A stretch of DNA of 64,000 nt, from the NCBI GenBank assembly GCA_017535315.1, contig JAFXUD010000002.1, positions 310,001-374,000 on the forward strand, in the 5' to 3' direction. This document shows, piece after piece, positions 42,854-50,491 of this stretch (positions within the stretch are counted from its first letter, which is position 1; each line of letters starts with the position of its first letter). This stretch comes from Victivallales bacterium. Its GTDB lineage: Bacteria > Verrucomicrobiota > Lentisphaeria > Oligosphaerales > Oligosphaeraceae. The position numbers were made by a program, and so were the translations under genes. A model generated the notes under the pieces. The model was not told the DNA's origin. It did not search any database and saw only the letters and a program-made list of their open reading frames with translations.

Positions 42854-44704
42854 TCATTTAACGAATAACTCGTCGGAAGTCTTGACGTTTGCAAGTAAAT
42901 AGGCGCGTTTTTCCGCAAGTTTTTTTGCGTCAAAGTTATATTCCATCAGTTTTCTGGCATTATTACGTCTTCTTTCTGTTTCATCTGGATGCGATGCGCA
43001 GGCCATGATGGCTGCGGCGAGAGTGACGGGTGTCAGTGATGGAACTGGCCATCCAGTTTTTTCTGTGACGACCTCGGAAATGCCGCCTACCTGCGAGGCA
43101 ACGACAGGTAAACCTGCCGCCATTGCTTCTGTAATCACATTTGGAATGCCATCTTGATCTCCATCATGGGTGACAATGCTGGGGACGCAAATACAGGTTG
43201 CAGTACTGAACAATGATGGAAGTTCTGATTGCTGAACCCGTCCTTTCCAAGTGATTGAATCATTGATTCCAAGATTGGTAGCCAGTTTTTTCAACTCGGG
43301 TTCCATAGGCCCCTCGCCGACAATAGTCAAATTGATACGGGTCAATGAACCATGAATGAGACTTGCAATGGCCTGTAATAAAATGGACAGGCCCTTTTTG
43401 GGGACTAGGCGTCCTGCAAAAAGAACGTGGATGTTTTCAGGCAAATTAAAATCCTGCATGTATTTCCACAAGTCCAAATCCACTCCGTGATGGATTAGAT
43501 GCATCTTCTGGTTCAGCCATGGGCATTTGCGGTACAATGCCTTGGCTGCGGCAAGGTTACAGGATGTGATGAAGGATACATTTGCAAAGAGCTGATGACA
43601 AGGATATTTCATTTTATGGACATCAATGGCATGAATTCCAACAGAGTAGGTACATCCTGTCAGACGGGATACTTCGCTTCCAAGCAAAGCGGCCAAATCC
43701 GCAAATTCAGCGTGAATGTGACCAATATGGTTTTTGCGGCATTCGACAAGCAATTTGTCCAATAGCCGTCTATGTTTGATAATGGAGAGTGTTGCACGTA
43801 GTTTTTTGGGAATAAGAAACAGGAGGAAAGAGTGGTTTTTTTGGAAAAAAGAGGATATGACTGGCTGGGGAGCAGTATCAGAGAGCAGATATGCTTCGGG
43901 CCACTCTTTTTGTGGAGTGCAATCCCCTGGGTATAAGGATACTATAGTTATAGGCAGTCCTCTATCCTCCAGACCCTTCAAATCAAGACGGAGGAAGGTT
44001 TCACTCCAGCGAGGATAGGAGGAGAGGAGGTACATAATGCCATTATCTGCAGGATTGTGCTTACGTTTACGTCTTGCTAAGAAGCTTTTGACTGCGATTC
44101 GGTTCAGCATAAAAGCCAATACAAGGCAGAATAGGAACAGAAGCCAAAGAATGATATAGGGAATGTGTTCTAGGAAGCACCAACCTTGTTTAAAGATAAA
44201 AGAACACTCCTTTAATTCGGGTGATGTCGCGGGAACATGTACAGATAGTTCCAGCACGTATTCTCTTTCAGGAGAGACAGTTATTAATGGAAGATAGGTA
44301 AAAGGGAGGTAGTCTTTTGTTTGTTCATCAAGAAAACGTTGTGGATACTCTGTTGCAGTGATGATGACATTGCTGATTTCGTGAAGTTCTCTTCCATTTT
44401 CACGAATGCAAAGATCAATAGAAGTGTTTTTGAGTAACTTAGCCAAAGTGGCACGAGTTAGGCTTGAGGAAGTCTTGATGTAGAGAAAGCAACCATGGTC
44501 CGAGAAGGGAAATGAGAAATGCAAGGGAGTTGTTATCTTTCCTTCTACTGTTAAATCGGCTTGGAAGGCGGCTGGCTGATTATGTTTTAGGGCTGTCAGA
44601 CCTCTGTGGCTATTGTAAAGCTTTACGCCACAAAAAAAGCAAAAAAACACAGACACCAATGCCATCACCGCCGCAGATACCCGTTTGATAGTGTGAAATG
44701 ACAT
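42854..44704 (-). CDS. Membrane-anchored GT4-family glycosyltransferase with extracytoplasmic domain
   Basis: A 616-residue protein of unusual layout. A first membrane segment (VMALVSVFFCFFCGVKLY) is followed by about 140 residues predicted outside the membrane (PLHFSFPFSDHGCFLYIKTSS...YVLELSVHVPATSPELKEC), a second membrane segment (IPYIILWLLFLFCLVLAFML) and then a cytosolic GT4 glycosyltransferase (MYLLSSYPRWSETFLRLDLKGL, HIHAEFADLAALLGSEVSRLTG, NIHVLFAGRLVPKKGLSILLQA, GIPNVITEAMAAGLPVVAS). It shares strand and short spacing with the MurJ-like gene. The donor and acceptor are unknown. Confidence 0.82.
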   Translation of the reverse strand: MSFHTIKRVSAAVMALVSVFFCFFCGVKLYNSHRGLTALKHNQPAAFQADLTVEGKITTPLHFSFPFSDHGCFLYIKTSSSLTRATLAKLLKNTSIDLCIRENGRELHEISNVIITATEYPQRFLDEQTKDYLPFTYLPLITVSPEREYVLELSVHVPATSPELKECSFIFKQGWCFLEHIPYIILWLLFLFCLVLAFMLNRIAVKSFLARRKRKHNPADNGIMYLLSSYPRWSETFLRLDLKGLEDRGLPITIVSLYPGDCTPQKEWPEAYLLSDTAPQPVISSFFQKNHSFLLFLIPKKLRATLSIIKHRRLLDKLLVECRKNHIGHIHAEFADLAALLGSEVSRLTGCTYSVGIHAIDVHKMKYPCHQLFANVSFITSCNLAAAKALYRKCPWLNQKMHLIHHGVDLDLWKYMQDFNLPENIHVLFAGRLVPKKGLSILLQAIASLIHGSLTRINLTIVGEGPMEPELKKLATNLGINDSITWKGRVQQSELPSLFSTATCICVPSIVTHDGDQDGIPNVITEAMAAGLPVVASQVGGISEVVTEKTGWPVPSLTPVTLAAAIMACASHPDETERRRNNARKLMEYNFDAKKLAEKRAYLLANVKTSDELFVK

Positions 44705-44734
44705 GAAGGTTTTAGAGAAAAACTATTTGAAGAA

Positions 44735-44779
44735 GGAACTTGAGCGACTTGAGTGACTTGAGCGACGCAAGTGGCATAA
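44735..44779. repeat. Array of five 9-bp repeat units
   Basis: GGAACTTGA, GCGACTTGA, GTGACTTGA, GCGACGCAA and GTGGCATAA are contiguous. The last two units nearly match 25496-25513, in the same order. It sits in the 240-bp gap between the beta-barrel gene and the glycosyltransferase gene. Confidence 0.7.
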
Positions 44780-44851
44780 AGAAAGCAAGATCCCAACAGT
44801 CCAATGTCCGTTGTTCAATCTTCTTACATTTAATTCCAGTAAAATAAAACG

Positions 44852-44881
44852 AAAAATGGCGCAGTTAACTGCGCCATTTTT
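44852..44881. terminator. Perfect 30-bp palindromic terminator
   Basis: A perfect palindrome centred on GCAGTTAACTGC with A-tract and T-tract outer ends, so it can terminate in both directions. It lies downstream of the beta-barrel gene stop. Confidence 0.75.
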
Positions 44882-44898
44882 CACGTTAAACATTCTTT

Positions 44899-44931
44899 GA
44901 AAACCTCAAGGGAGAAAATCTTGAGGTTTTC
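44899..44931 (-). terminator. Hairpin terminator after the beta-barrel gene
   Basis: GAAAACCTCAAG (44899-44910) pairs perfectly with CTTGAGGTTTTC (44920-44931), 14 bp beyond the stop of the beta-barrel gene. With the palindrome just downstream it makes a double terminator, suggesting a highly expressed transcript. Confidence 0.7.
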
Positions 44932-44945
44932 TCCATGTGATGGAT

Positions 44946-46184
44946 TTAGAATGTGTACTTGATACCGAGGGTCACGTCGTTGGAGAAATAGCTGTCGCGG
45001 CCAACATACTTGTAGTTGACATTGCTATACTTGTAGAGGGCGTAGCAACTAAAGTTTGCGGTGAGATGATAGGTCGCGCGGAGGTTGTAGTAGTATTCAG
45101 TGGTATCAAGGTTGCAGAGATCCTTTTCATTCTGATTCTCAATACCGATGGTGTTGCGCAGGCTGAACTTGTGAGAGGGTTTCCAGTTCAGGAAGACATA
45201 ATTGTCAAACTGATAGGATCCACCACGATGCGAGGAGATTTGAGAATCCTCGAAATCGTAGTTGCTACCGAAGCCCGTGGACCAGTAGGTGTTGGGCTTG
45301 TATTTAATGCGCAGTTTCAGCATGGGCTTCCAGTCGCCATCACCATAGGAGTCTTTGCTGCGACCTTCAAAGTCAGTACGGGAGAAACCTGCTTCCGCAT
45401 AGACATTCAGCTTCAGGCTGGGGTCATAGTTGATATAACCAGCGATGGTCTTCTTGCTGGAGTCGTCCTTATAGGGGTTAGTCTTGCTTTCCCTGTAGTC
45501 CTTTTCACGATAGGAGAGGCGGACACCGCCTTTCACCTTGCCAGAGAACTTGTAGTATGGAGCCAGGCCAATTTCCCAGCTGTCAAAGCTACGATTCTTA
45601 TAATCGTTCTTCGTGAAGTAGTCATACCTGTAATCGAAGGTGAGAACGGCACCAGCACGGCTGCTGCGGTGCAACAGGTCATAAGCAAGTCCCAGCTTGC
45701 TGTCAATATGTCTGGCTTCTCTGCGGTCAGTCTTAGAGAGCTTCTCGTATTTTGACTTGGATGAGATGGAGAGTTTCAAGCTTTGGGCAAGGGAACCTTC
45801 GGTGTCAACATTGACCAAGACCATAGGTGCGATGCTCCAGTCAAAGGCGTTCTTTTCATGGGCATCCTTTTGCCAGAACTGGTAGGAGGCATCACCGTCG
45901 ATACCATATGTCACCCAGCCTTTTGTGCGGGTAAGGGCACCGTCAATACCAGTCTTGTAGCCAACGTTCCCAGTGCGGTCGCGGCGAGGAGAGTTGTCCT
46001 GGTTGTCCTCGAAAGTGACTTCCTGGTAAATAGAGAGACTCAGTTTGTTGGGAATCAGGCCAGCTGTGGCTTCAACATAGGAGCCAAAATAGTCATAGAG
46101 GGTGTCAGATGCAGCAAAGGCTGCAGTCGCGGACAAAACGCCCATGACGGCCATTTTTGCAAGTTTGCTTTTCTTGAGTTGCAT
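44946..46184 (-). CDS. Outer-membrane beta-barrel protein
   Basis: A 412-residue exported protein. The N-terminus MQLKKSKLAKMAVMGVLSATAAFAAS is a signal peptide. The rest is a series of alternating amphipathic strands rich in Tyr, Lys and Ser (LSLSIYQEVTFED, WVTYGIDGDASYQFW, RAGAVLTFDYRYDYF, FSLRNTIGIENQ, YYYNLRATYHLTANFSCYALYKY), ending in the barrel signature LGIKYTF with C-terminal Phe. Such proteins are porins or surface barrels; transport specificity is unknown. Two terminators follow. A small secreted protein is encoded 58 bp downstream on the template (upstream in transcription). Confidence 0.85.
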   Translation of the reverse strand: MQLKKSKLAKMAVMGVLSATAAFAASDTLYDYFGSYVEATAGLIPNKLSLSIYQEVTFEDNQDNSPRRDRTGNVGYKTGIDGALTRTKGWVTYGIDGDASYQFWQKDAHEKNAFDWSIAPMVLVNVDTEGSLAQSLKLSISSKSKYEKLSKTDRREARHIDSKLGLAYDLLHRSSRAGAVLTFDYRYDYFTKNDYKNRSFDSWEIGLAPYYKFSGKVKGGVRLSYREKDYRESKTNPYKDDSSKKTIAGYINYDPSLKLNVYAEAGFSRTDFEGRSKDSYGDGDWKPMLKLRIKYKPNTYWSTGFGSNYDFEDSQISSHRGGSYQFDNYVFLNWKPSHKFSLRNTIGIENQNEKDLCNLDTTEYYYNLRATYHLTANFSCYALYKYSNVNYKYVGRDSYFSNDVTLGIKYTF

Positions 46185-46242
46185 GATTGTATCCTATTTT
46201 GAATGTGAATTACTTTTTACAGAACAACTAATCCCCTAGAAA

Positions 46243-46743
46243 TTATTTGTAGGCTTCCTTGCTGAGTGGTTGGGGTTTGGGTGGATTATATCCACCTCCT
46301 TCAACCAAATCCTTTTCGTATTTATCCTCATACTCTGGATGCTTACCCAAGAGCTCCTGGACAGAGGTCTTGTTAACATCTTTGTTGCGGAGGTTGAGAG
46401 CATCATCACCATTATCATTCAGAGAAGCAGGGGCGCTCCCGAGATGATCGCCAACGATAGGCTCATTGTCGCCGAGGATGTCAGCAAGAAGTTGGGCGTT
46501 GACACCAGAAACCTTGCTCTCACTGACGGCTTTTTCAGCAACGTTAAGGCTACGCTTGATGAGACCTTTGTCGCCCGTTTCGAGAAGAGCATTGATGTTC
46601 TCTTTCCATTCGGCAGGGGTCCAGTTTTTCATGTCACTGAGCATTTTGGCATTGGTTTTCTCTGAAAAATCGTATGCAGCAAAAGCCTGAGAGGCTGCGA
46701 GGCATACAATCATGCAGACTAGCAACGAAAACAGTTTTTTCAT
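46243..46743 (-). CDS. Small secreted protein
   Basis: A 166-residue exported protein with the signal peptide MKKLFSLLVCMIVCLAASQAFAA. The mature part is acidic and helical (EKTNAKMLSDMKNWTPAEWKENINALLETGDKGLIKRSLNVAEKAVSES...) and ends with a Pro/Lys-rich tail (EGGGYNPPKPQPLSKEAYK). An in-frame codon 45 bases earlier exists, but the start here follows AGGAG. No family is recognised. It lies just upstream of the beta-barrel gene in transcription and may be a periplasmic partner of it, which is inference. Confidence 0.7.
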   Translation of the reverse strand: MKKLFSLLVCMIVCLAASQAFAAYDFSEKTNAKMLSDMKNWTPAEWKENINALLETGDKGLIKRSLNVAEKAVSESKVSGVNAQLLADILGDNEPIVGDHLGSAPASLNDNGDDALNLRNKDVNKTSVQELLGKHPEYEDKYEKDLVEGGGYNPPKPQPLSKEAYK

Positions 46744-46910
46744 TTTTTTCTCCTTGAAGTTTGGAACACTAATAACAACAAAAAACAAAATTATTGTTCA
46801 ATTTTCAAAAAATGTTTTGTTAATTTATATCCTTTTTTTAATCTGTCAAATCAAAACTATAAAAAAAACGTTTTTTTTGCTTTTTTTGTTTTTAAGGCTA
46901 AAAGATAAAG

Positions 46911-47519
46911 TCATATTTGATGGTTTATCCTTGCCTCCTGTTCTGTGTTTGACGTTTCAAGTCTGTGTGTCACCCTGTTTGTGGTCAGATATTCTGTCAC
47001 GTCTTTTGATGTTGCCAGCATCATCGCAGCGGACAGATTTATTACGGAGAATAGCGTGATGGAAGTGATGAGTGAAAAGCCTTCATGCGTGTGAATGCTG
47101 CTGGCGAAGGTGATGCAGGCAGTCGTTGCTAGAATGCAGAGAGCCCAGCGTGTCCAGCGTGTACGCGAGAATAGTTTATATGTAATGTAGATGTCTAGGC
47201 AGAGCATGGCAAAAGGTGGGAAAACTGGAGGATGAAAGCTGTTTTCCAACGACTGGAAGAAGACCACGCCTGTCCATGCCAGCAGAGGAAGGCCAATCAT
47301 CAGGGTACAGAGCATGAGAAGGATGCGTCCATGCTTCTGGGAGACGGTCATCTCCTCTTCCAGAACCTCTGTGTAGGAGGGAAGCTTGCCGTTTGCATCC
47401 AGCAGAAAGTCTGGCTTGCCTCTTTCCTCGGGTTTGGAGGTGAGACCGCAGTTGGGGCAGATACCTCGCGTGAACAGCGAGTCCTTGCCGCAATGGGGGC
47501 ATTTACCGATTTGGTTCAT
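46911..47519 (-). CDS. Zinc-ribbon membrane protein
   Basis: A 202-residue protein. The first about 35 residues are a zinc ribbon (GKCPHCGKDSLFTRGICPNCG) of two CxxC pairs, followed by a hydrophilic linker and about four membrane segments (ILLMLCTLMIGLPLLAWTGVVFF, PFAMLCLDIYITYKLF, ALCILATTACITFASSI, FSLITSITLFSVINLSAAMML). The C-terminal tail is charged. No function is recognised; N-terminal zinc ribbons with membrane helices are common in uncharacterised proteins. Its start overlaps the aat stop by 4 bp, so the two are co-translated. Confidence 0.7.
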   Translation of the reverse strand: MNQIGKCPHCGKDSLFTRGICPNCGLTSKPEERGKPDFLLDANGKLPSYTEVLEEEMTVSQKHGRILLMLCTLMIGLPLLAWTGVVFFQSLENSFHPPVFPPFAMLCLDIYITYKLFSRTRWTRWALCILATTACITFASSIHTHEGFSLITSITLFSVINLSAAMMLATSKDVTEYLTTNRVTHRLETSNTEQEARINHQI

Positions 47520-48199
47520 GGGGTTTCCTTAGGAGGAAAGGCTGTGAGTGAGGTTGGAACGGGCGTGTTTCCACGGAGTTCTTTTAGACGTAGCAGATAC
47601 TCCTGTATGGGGATTTCGTATGCGCCGAACGATGCGGTCATATTGGTGATGACCTGTGTGTCGATGAGTTCTATGCCGTGTCGGGCAAGTACCTCTGTGC
47701 AGTGGCAGAAGGCAGCCTTTGAGGCGCCAGACTTGCGGAAGAACATGCTTTCCCCTATGAAGATTCTATTCAGAAGGATGCCGTAAAGCCCGCCTGCCAG
47801 CTTGCCATCAGTATCGAAGGATTCAAAGCTGTGGGCATAGCCCAGGCGGTGGAATCGCTTGTATTCGCGGCGTATGGAGGCGGTGATCCAGGTCCCCTCC
47901 TCGTCTTTCCGCTCAGTGAAGGCACATGCGTCAATCACGTCGTCGAAACAGGTGTCGATGCGCACTTCAAAGAGGTGTTTCTTCAACTCCCGCTGAAAGC
48001 TCTTCGGAATATGGAACTTGTCGATGGGGAGGACCCCCCGCATTTTGGGCGAGGTCCAGAGGATTGTTTGCTCATTGCATGGCCATGGGAAGATGCCGTG
48101 CCAATAGGCGTCCAGAAGGAGTTCGCAGTTCAAATCTCTGCTGTAGCATACGATACCATCTTCATCTCCGCTTTCAGGTGGTGGAAATAGGCTTTTCAT
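47516..48199 (-). CDS. aat: Leucyl/phenylalanyl-tRNA--protein transferase
   Basis: Adds Leu or Phe from aminoacyl-tRNA to proteins with N-terminal Arg or Lys, marking them for ClpS/ClpAP degradation. The 227-residue protein shows CELLLDAYWHGIFPWPCNEQTILWTSPKMRGVLPIDKFHIPKSF, EEGTWITASIRREYKRFHRLGYAHSFESFDTDGKLAGGLYGILL, GESMFFRKSGASKAAF and IELIDTQVITNMTASFGAYEI, covering the catalytic core. I start at MKSLFPPPE; a longer frame from 48229 begins inside repeat sequence. No ClpS is in the window. Confidence 0.92.
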   Translation of the reverse strand: MKSLFPPPESGDEDGIVCYSRDLNCELLLDAYWHGIFPWPCNEQTILWTSPKMRGVLPIDKFHIPKSFQRELKKHLFEVRIDTCFDDVIDACAFTERKDEEGTWITASIRREYKRFHRLGYAHSFESFDTDGKLAGGLYGILLNRIFIGESMFFRKSGASKAAFCHCTEVLARHGIELIDTQVITNMTASFGAYEIPIQEYLLRLKELRGNTPVPTSLTAFPPKETP

Positions 48200-48225
48200 G
48201 GGGAATGGTTTTCGTCGCGCGCAAC

Positions 48226-48281
48226 GCACAGGACAGGAGGCAGGCTACAGCAGCCAGGGGAGCCTGCCTCCTGTCCTGTGC
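48226..48281. repeat. 21-bp perfect inverted repeat of the GCACAGGACAGG family
   Basis: Positions 48226-48246 and 48261-48281 are perfect reverse complements, 14 bases apart, both carrying GCACAGGACAGG. It sits in the fdp-aat gap, followed by further GC-rich repeat sequence to 48357. It could fold in the fdp-aat transcript as a stabilising or attenuating stem. Confidence 0.75.
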
Positions 48282-48357
48282 ACGGCGTTAAAGCGCTGGG
48301 TGGCTGCGCTGCGCACAGGTGCTGCGAGGAAGCAGGGGCAGAAGTCCAGGCTGCCTC

Positions 48358-50148
48358 CTACTGGATTGGCTCGAAGTCCGATGCTCCATGCTTGCAGAGG
48401 GGGCAGACGAAGTCGTCGGGCAGGGTGTCACCCTCATAGACGTAGCCGCAGATTTTGCAGACAAAGCCTTTCTTGCCGCCCGTTTCGGGTTTCGGCTTCA
48501 CATTGTTCTGGTAGAAGGTATAGGTCATGGTCTGGACCTTGGAGATGACGCGCGCCTCGGTGATGCTGCAGATGAACATCCCGTGCGTACCCAGATCGAC
48601 GTACTGCTCGACCTGGAGCGACATGAAGGAATTGATGTAGCGAGAGAGGAAGACTAGCCCGTTGTCGGAGCGTAGCACCTGCTCGCCCGCGAACTTATCT
48701 ACGTTGCGTCCACTCTGGAAGCCGAAGCGCTGGAAAAGTGAGAAGGGGGCTTCCTCGGAGAGGCAGTTCAGGTTCATCTTGCCCGTCTGCTTGATGACGT
48801 AGTGGGAGTAGTTTTGCTTGTTGATGGTGACGGCAATGCGATTGGGGGTGCTGGTCACCTGTGCGACTGTGTTTACGATGAGGCCGTTGTCTTTCTTGCC
48901 GTCGTTGGAGGTGACGACATAGAGGCCATAGCCGATGTTGAAGAGTGCGGTTAGGTCGTTTTTGTTGGCAGTGGTGTCCTGCTTCGCAAGATACTCCTTG
49001 CTTAGTTCGGCAGCCAGGTCGTCCAACTGCTGACGGCTTTCCTCGTTAAGATCGGATTTGATGTGGACGGTGGCCTCGGTGAAGGTGATGTTCTTGCTCT
49101 TCTCGAAGAGTCCGCGCATGATTTTCGCCGCCAGCGGTGCCCAGCTGCCGTTTTCGATGAGGGCGATGGTGCGGTTCTGGAAGTTGCGCTCCGTCAGGTT
49201 GCGGATGAAGGTGCTCATGAACGGGTAGATTTCCGCGTTGTAGGTGGTGGTGGCCAGCACCAGTTTGCTGTATCGGAAGGCATCCGCCACGGCCTTGGAG
49301 AGGTCGCAGCGCGCCAAGTCATAGACTACCACGCTGGGGCAACCCGACGCCTTCAGCCTATCGACCAGTATCTGCACGGCCTTCTTGGTGTGGCCATATA
49401 CTGATGTATAGGCGACGACGATACCATCCTCTTCCGCCGTGTAGGAAGACCAGGCGTCGTAGAGTTTGAGGTAATAGCCGAGATTCTCCGTCAGGACAGG
49501 CCCATGGAGCGGGCAGATCTTCTGGATGTCCAGTCCTGCCGCCTTTTTCAGAAGAGCCTGCACCTGCGCCCCGTATTTGCCGACGATGCCGATGAAGTAG
49601 CGGCGTGCTTCGTCCGCCCAAGGCTCGGTTGCATCCAGGGCACCGAACTTGCCGAAGCCGTCTGCGGAGAAGAGGACCTTGTCGCAGATGTCATAGGTAA
49701 CGATGACCTCTGGCCAGTGGACCATCGGTGCCGCGACAAAGGCGAGGGTGTGCTTGCCGAGGGCAAGCGTGCCGCCCTCCTGCACGACGATGCGCCTCTC
49801 TTCGAACTGGGTGCCGAAGAAGTTCTGCATCATCGCGAATGCCTTGGTGGAGGAGACGATGGTAGTGTGCTTGAACACACCCATGAAGTTGGCGATGTTG
49901 GCGGAGTGGTCGGGCTCCATGTGCTGGATGACCAGATAGTCAGGTTCGCGGCTGCCGAGTAGCTTCTGGATGTTGTCCAGCCACTCATGCTGGAAGTGCG
50001 CGTCAACGGTGTCCATGACTGCCACCTTCTCGTCCAGGATGACATACGAGTTATAGGACATGCCGTTTGGCACGACATACTGTCCCTCGAACAAATCGAC
50101 ATTGTGGTCATTCACGCCGACATAGCGGATGTCTTCGGTTATTTGCAT
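48358..50148 (-). CDS. Flavodiiron protein fused to flavin reductase and rubredoxin
   Basis: A 596-residue fusion. Residues 1-250 are the diiron beta-lactamase-like domain, ligands H76-x-E78-x-D80-H81 in HMEPDH, H144 (VHWPE), D163 (SADGFG) and the His of PLHGPV. A flavodoxin domain starts near 252 (VVAYTSVYGHTKKAV), followed by a flavin-reductase domain (about 430-555, LIVNTVAQVTSTPNRIAVTINKQNYS) and a C-terminal rubredoxin (CKICGYVYEGD...CPLCKHGASDF). Flavodiiron proteins reduce O2 or NO. The last two domains together resemble the separate donor Hrb of Moorella, so donor and oxidase appear fused. I start at MQITEDIRY, preceded by AGGAG; a longer frame upstream overlaps the tRNA and has no family similarity. 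Confidence 0.92.
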   Translation of the reverse strand: MQITEDIRYVGVNDHNVDLFEGQYVVPNGMSYNSYVILDEKVAVMDTVDAHFQHEWLDNIQKLLGSREPDYLVIQHMEPDHSANIANFMGVFKHTTIVSSTKAFAMMQNFFGTQFEERRIVVQEGGTLALGKHTLAFVAAPMVHWPEVIVTYDICDKVLFSADGFGKFGALDATEPWADEARRYFIGIVGKYGAQVQALLKKAAGLDIQKICPLHGPVLTENLGYYLKLYDAWSSYTAEEDGIVVAYTSVYGHTKKAVQILVDRLKASGCPSVVVYDLARCDLSKAVADAFRYSKLVLATTTYNAEIYPFMSTFIRNLTERNFQNRTIALIENGSWAPLAAKIMRGLFEKSKNITFTEATVHIKSDLNEESRQQLDDLAAELSKEYLAKQDTTANKNDLTALFNIGYGLYVVTSNDGKKDNGLIVNTVAQVTSTPNRIAVTINKQNYSHYVIKQTGKMNLNCLSEEAPFSLFQRFGFQSGRNVDKFAGEQVLRSDNGLVFLSRYINSFMSLQVEQYVDLGTHGMFICSITEARVISKVQTMTYTFYQNNVKPKPETGGKKGFVCKICGYVYEGDTLPDDFVCPLCKHGASDFEPIQ

Positions 50149-50250
50149 TTGGTTTCTTGCTCCTTTTTGCAGGATCGGGTTAAATGGTTGCGGGGGAAAA
50201 GCAATAATAAAAAAGCTCCCGTCATTGGGGAGCCTTATAGATTTCATGCT

Positions 50251-50325
50251 TGGCATCTCCAACGGGAATCGAACCCATATTACCAGGATGAAAACCTGAT
50301 GTCCTAACCGTTAGACGATGGAGAC
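50251..50325 (-). tRNA. tRNA-Glu(UUC)
   Basis: The minus strand folds as a tRNA: acceptor GTCTCCA pairs with TGGAGAT, the anticodon stem TCAGG/CCTGG holds loop TTTTCAT with anticodon TTC, the T arm reads ATGGG-TTCGATT-CCCGT, and 3' GCCA is encoded. It lies about 100 bp before the flavodiiron gene on the same strand. Confidence 0.93.
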
Positions 50326-50491
50326 ACTTTTTCTTTGTTACCTTAAATAAAATACATTCGATTTGACTATTTTCAAATCAGTAGGTCGAAAAAAAAGAAT
50401 GAAGTGCTAAATTTTCGTAATGTGTCGCCGATAGAACGGTGTCCATTGCGGATTTCCCAAAAACACTCTATCCCTATTTTTGATAATCGTC

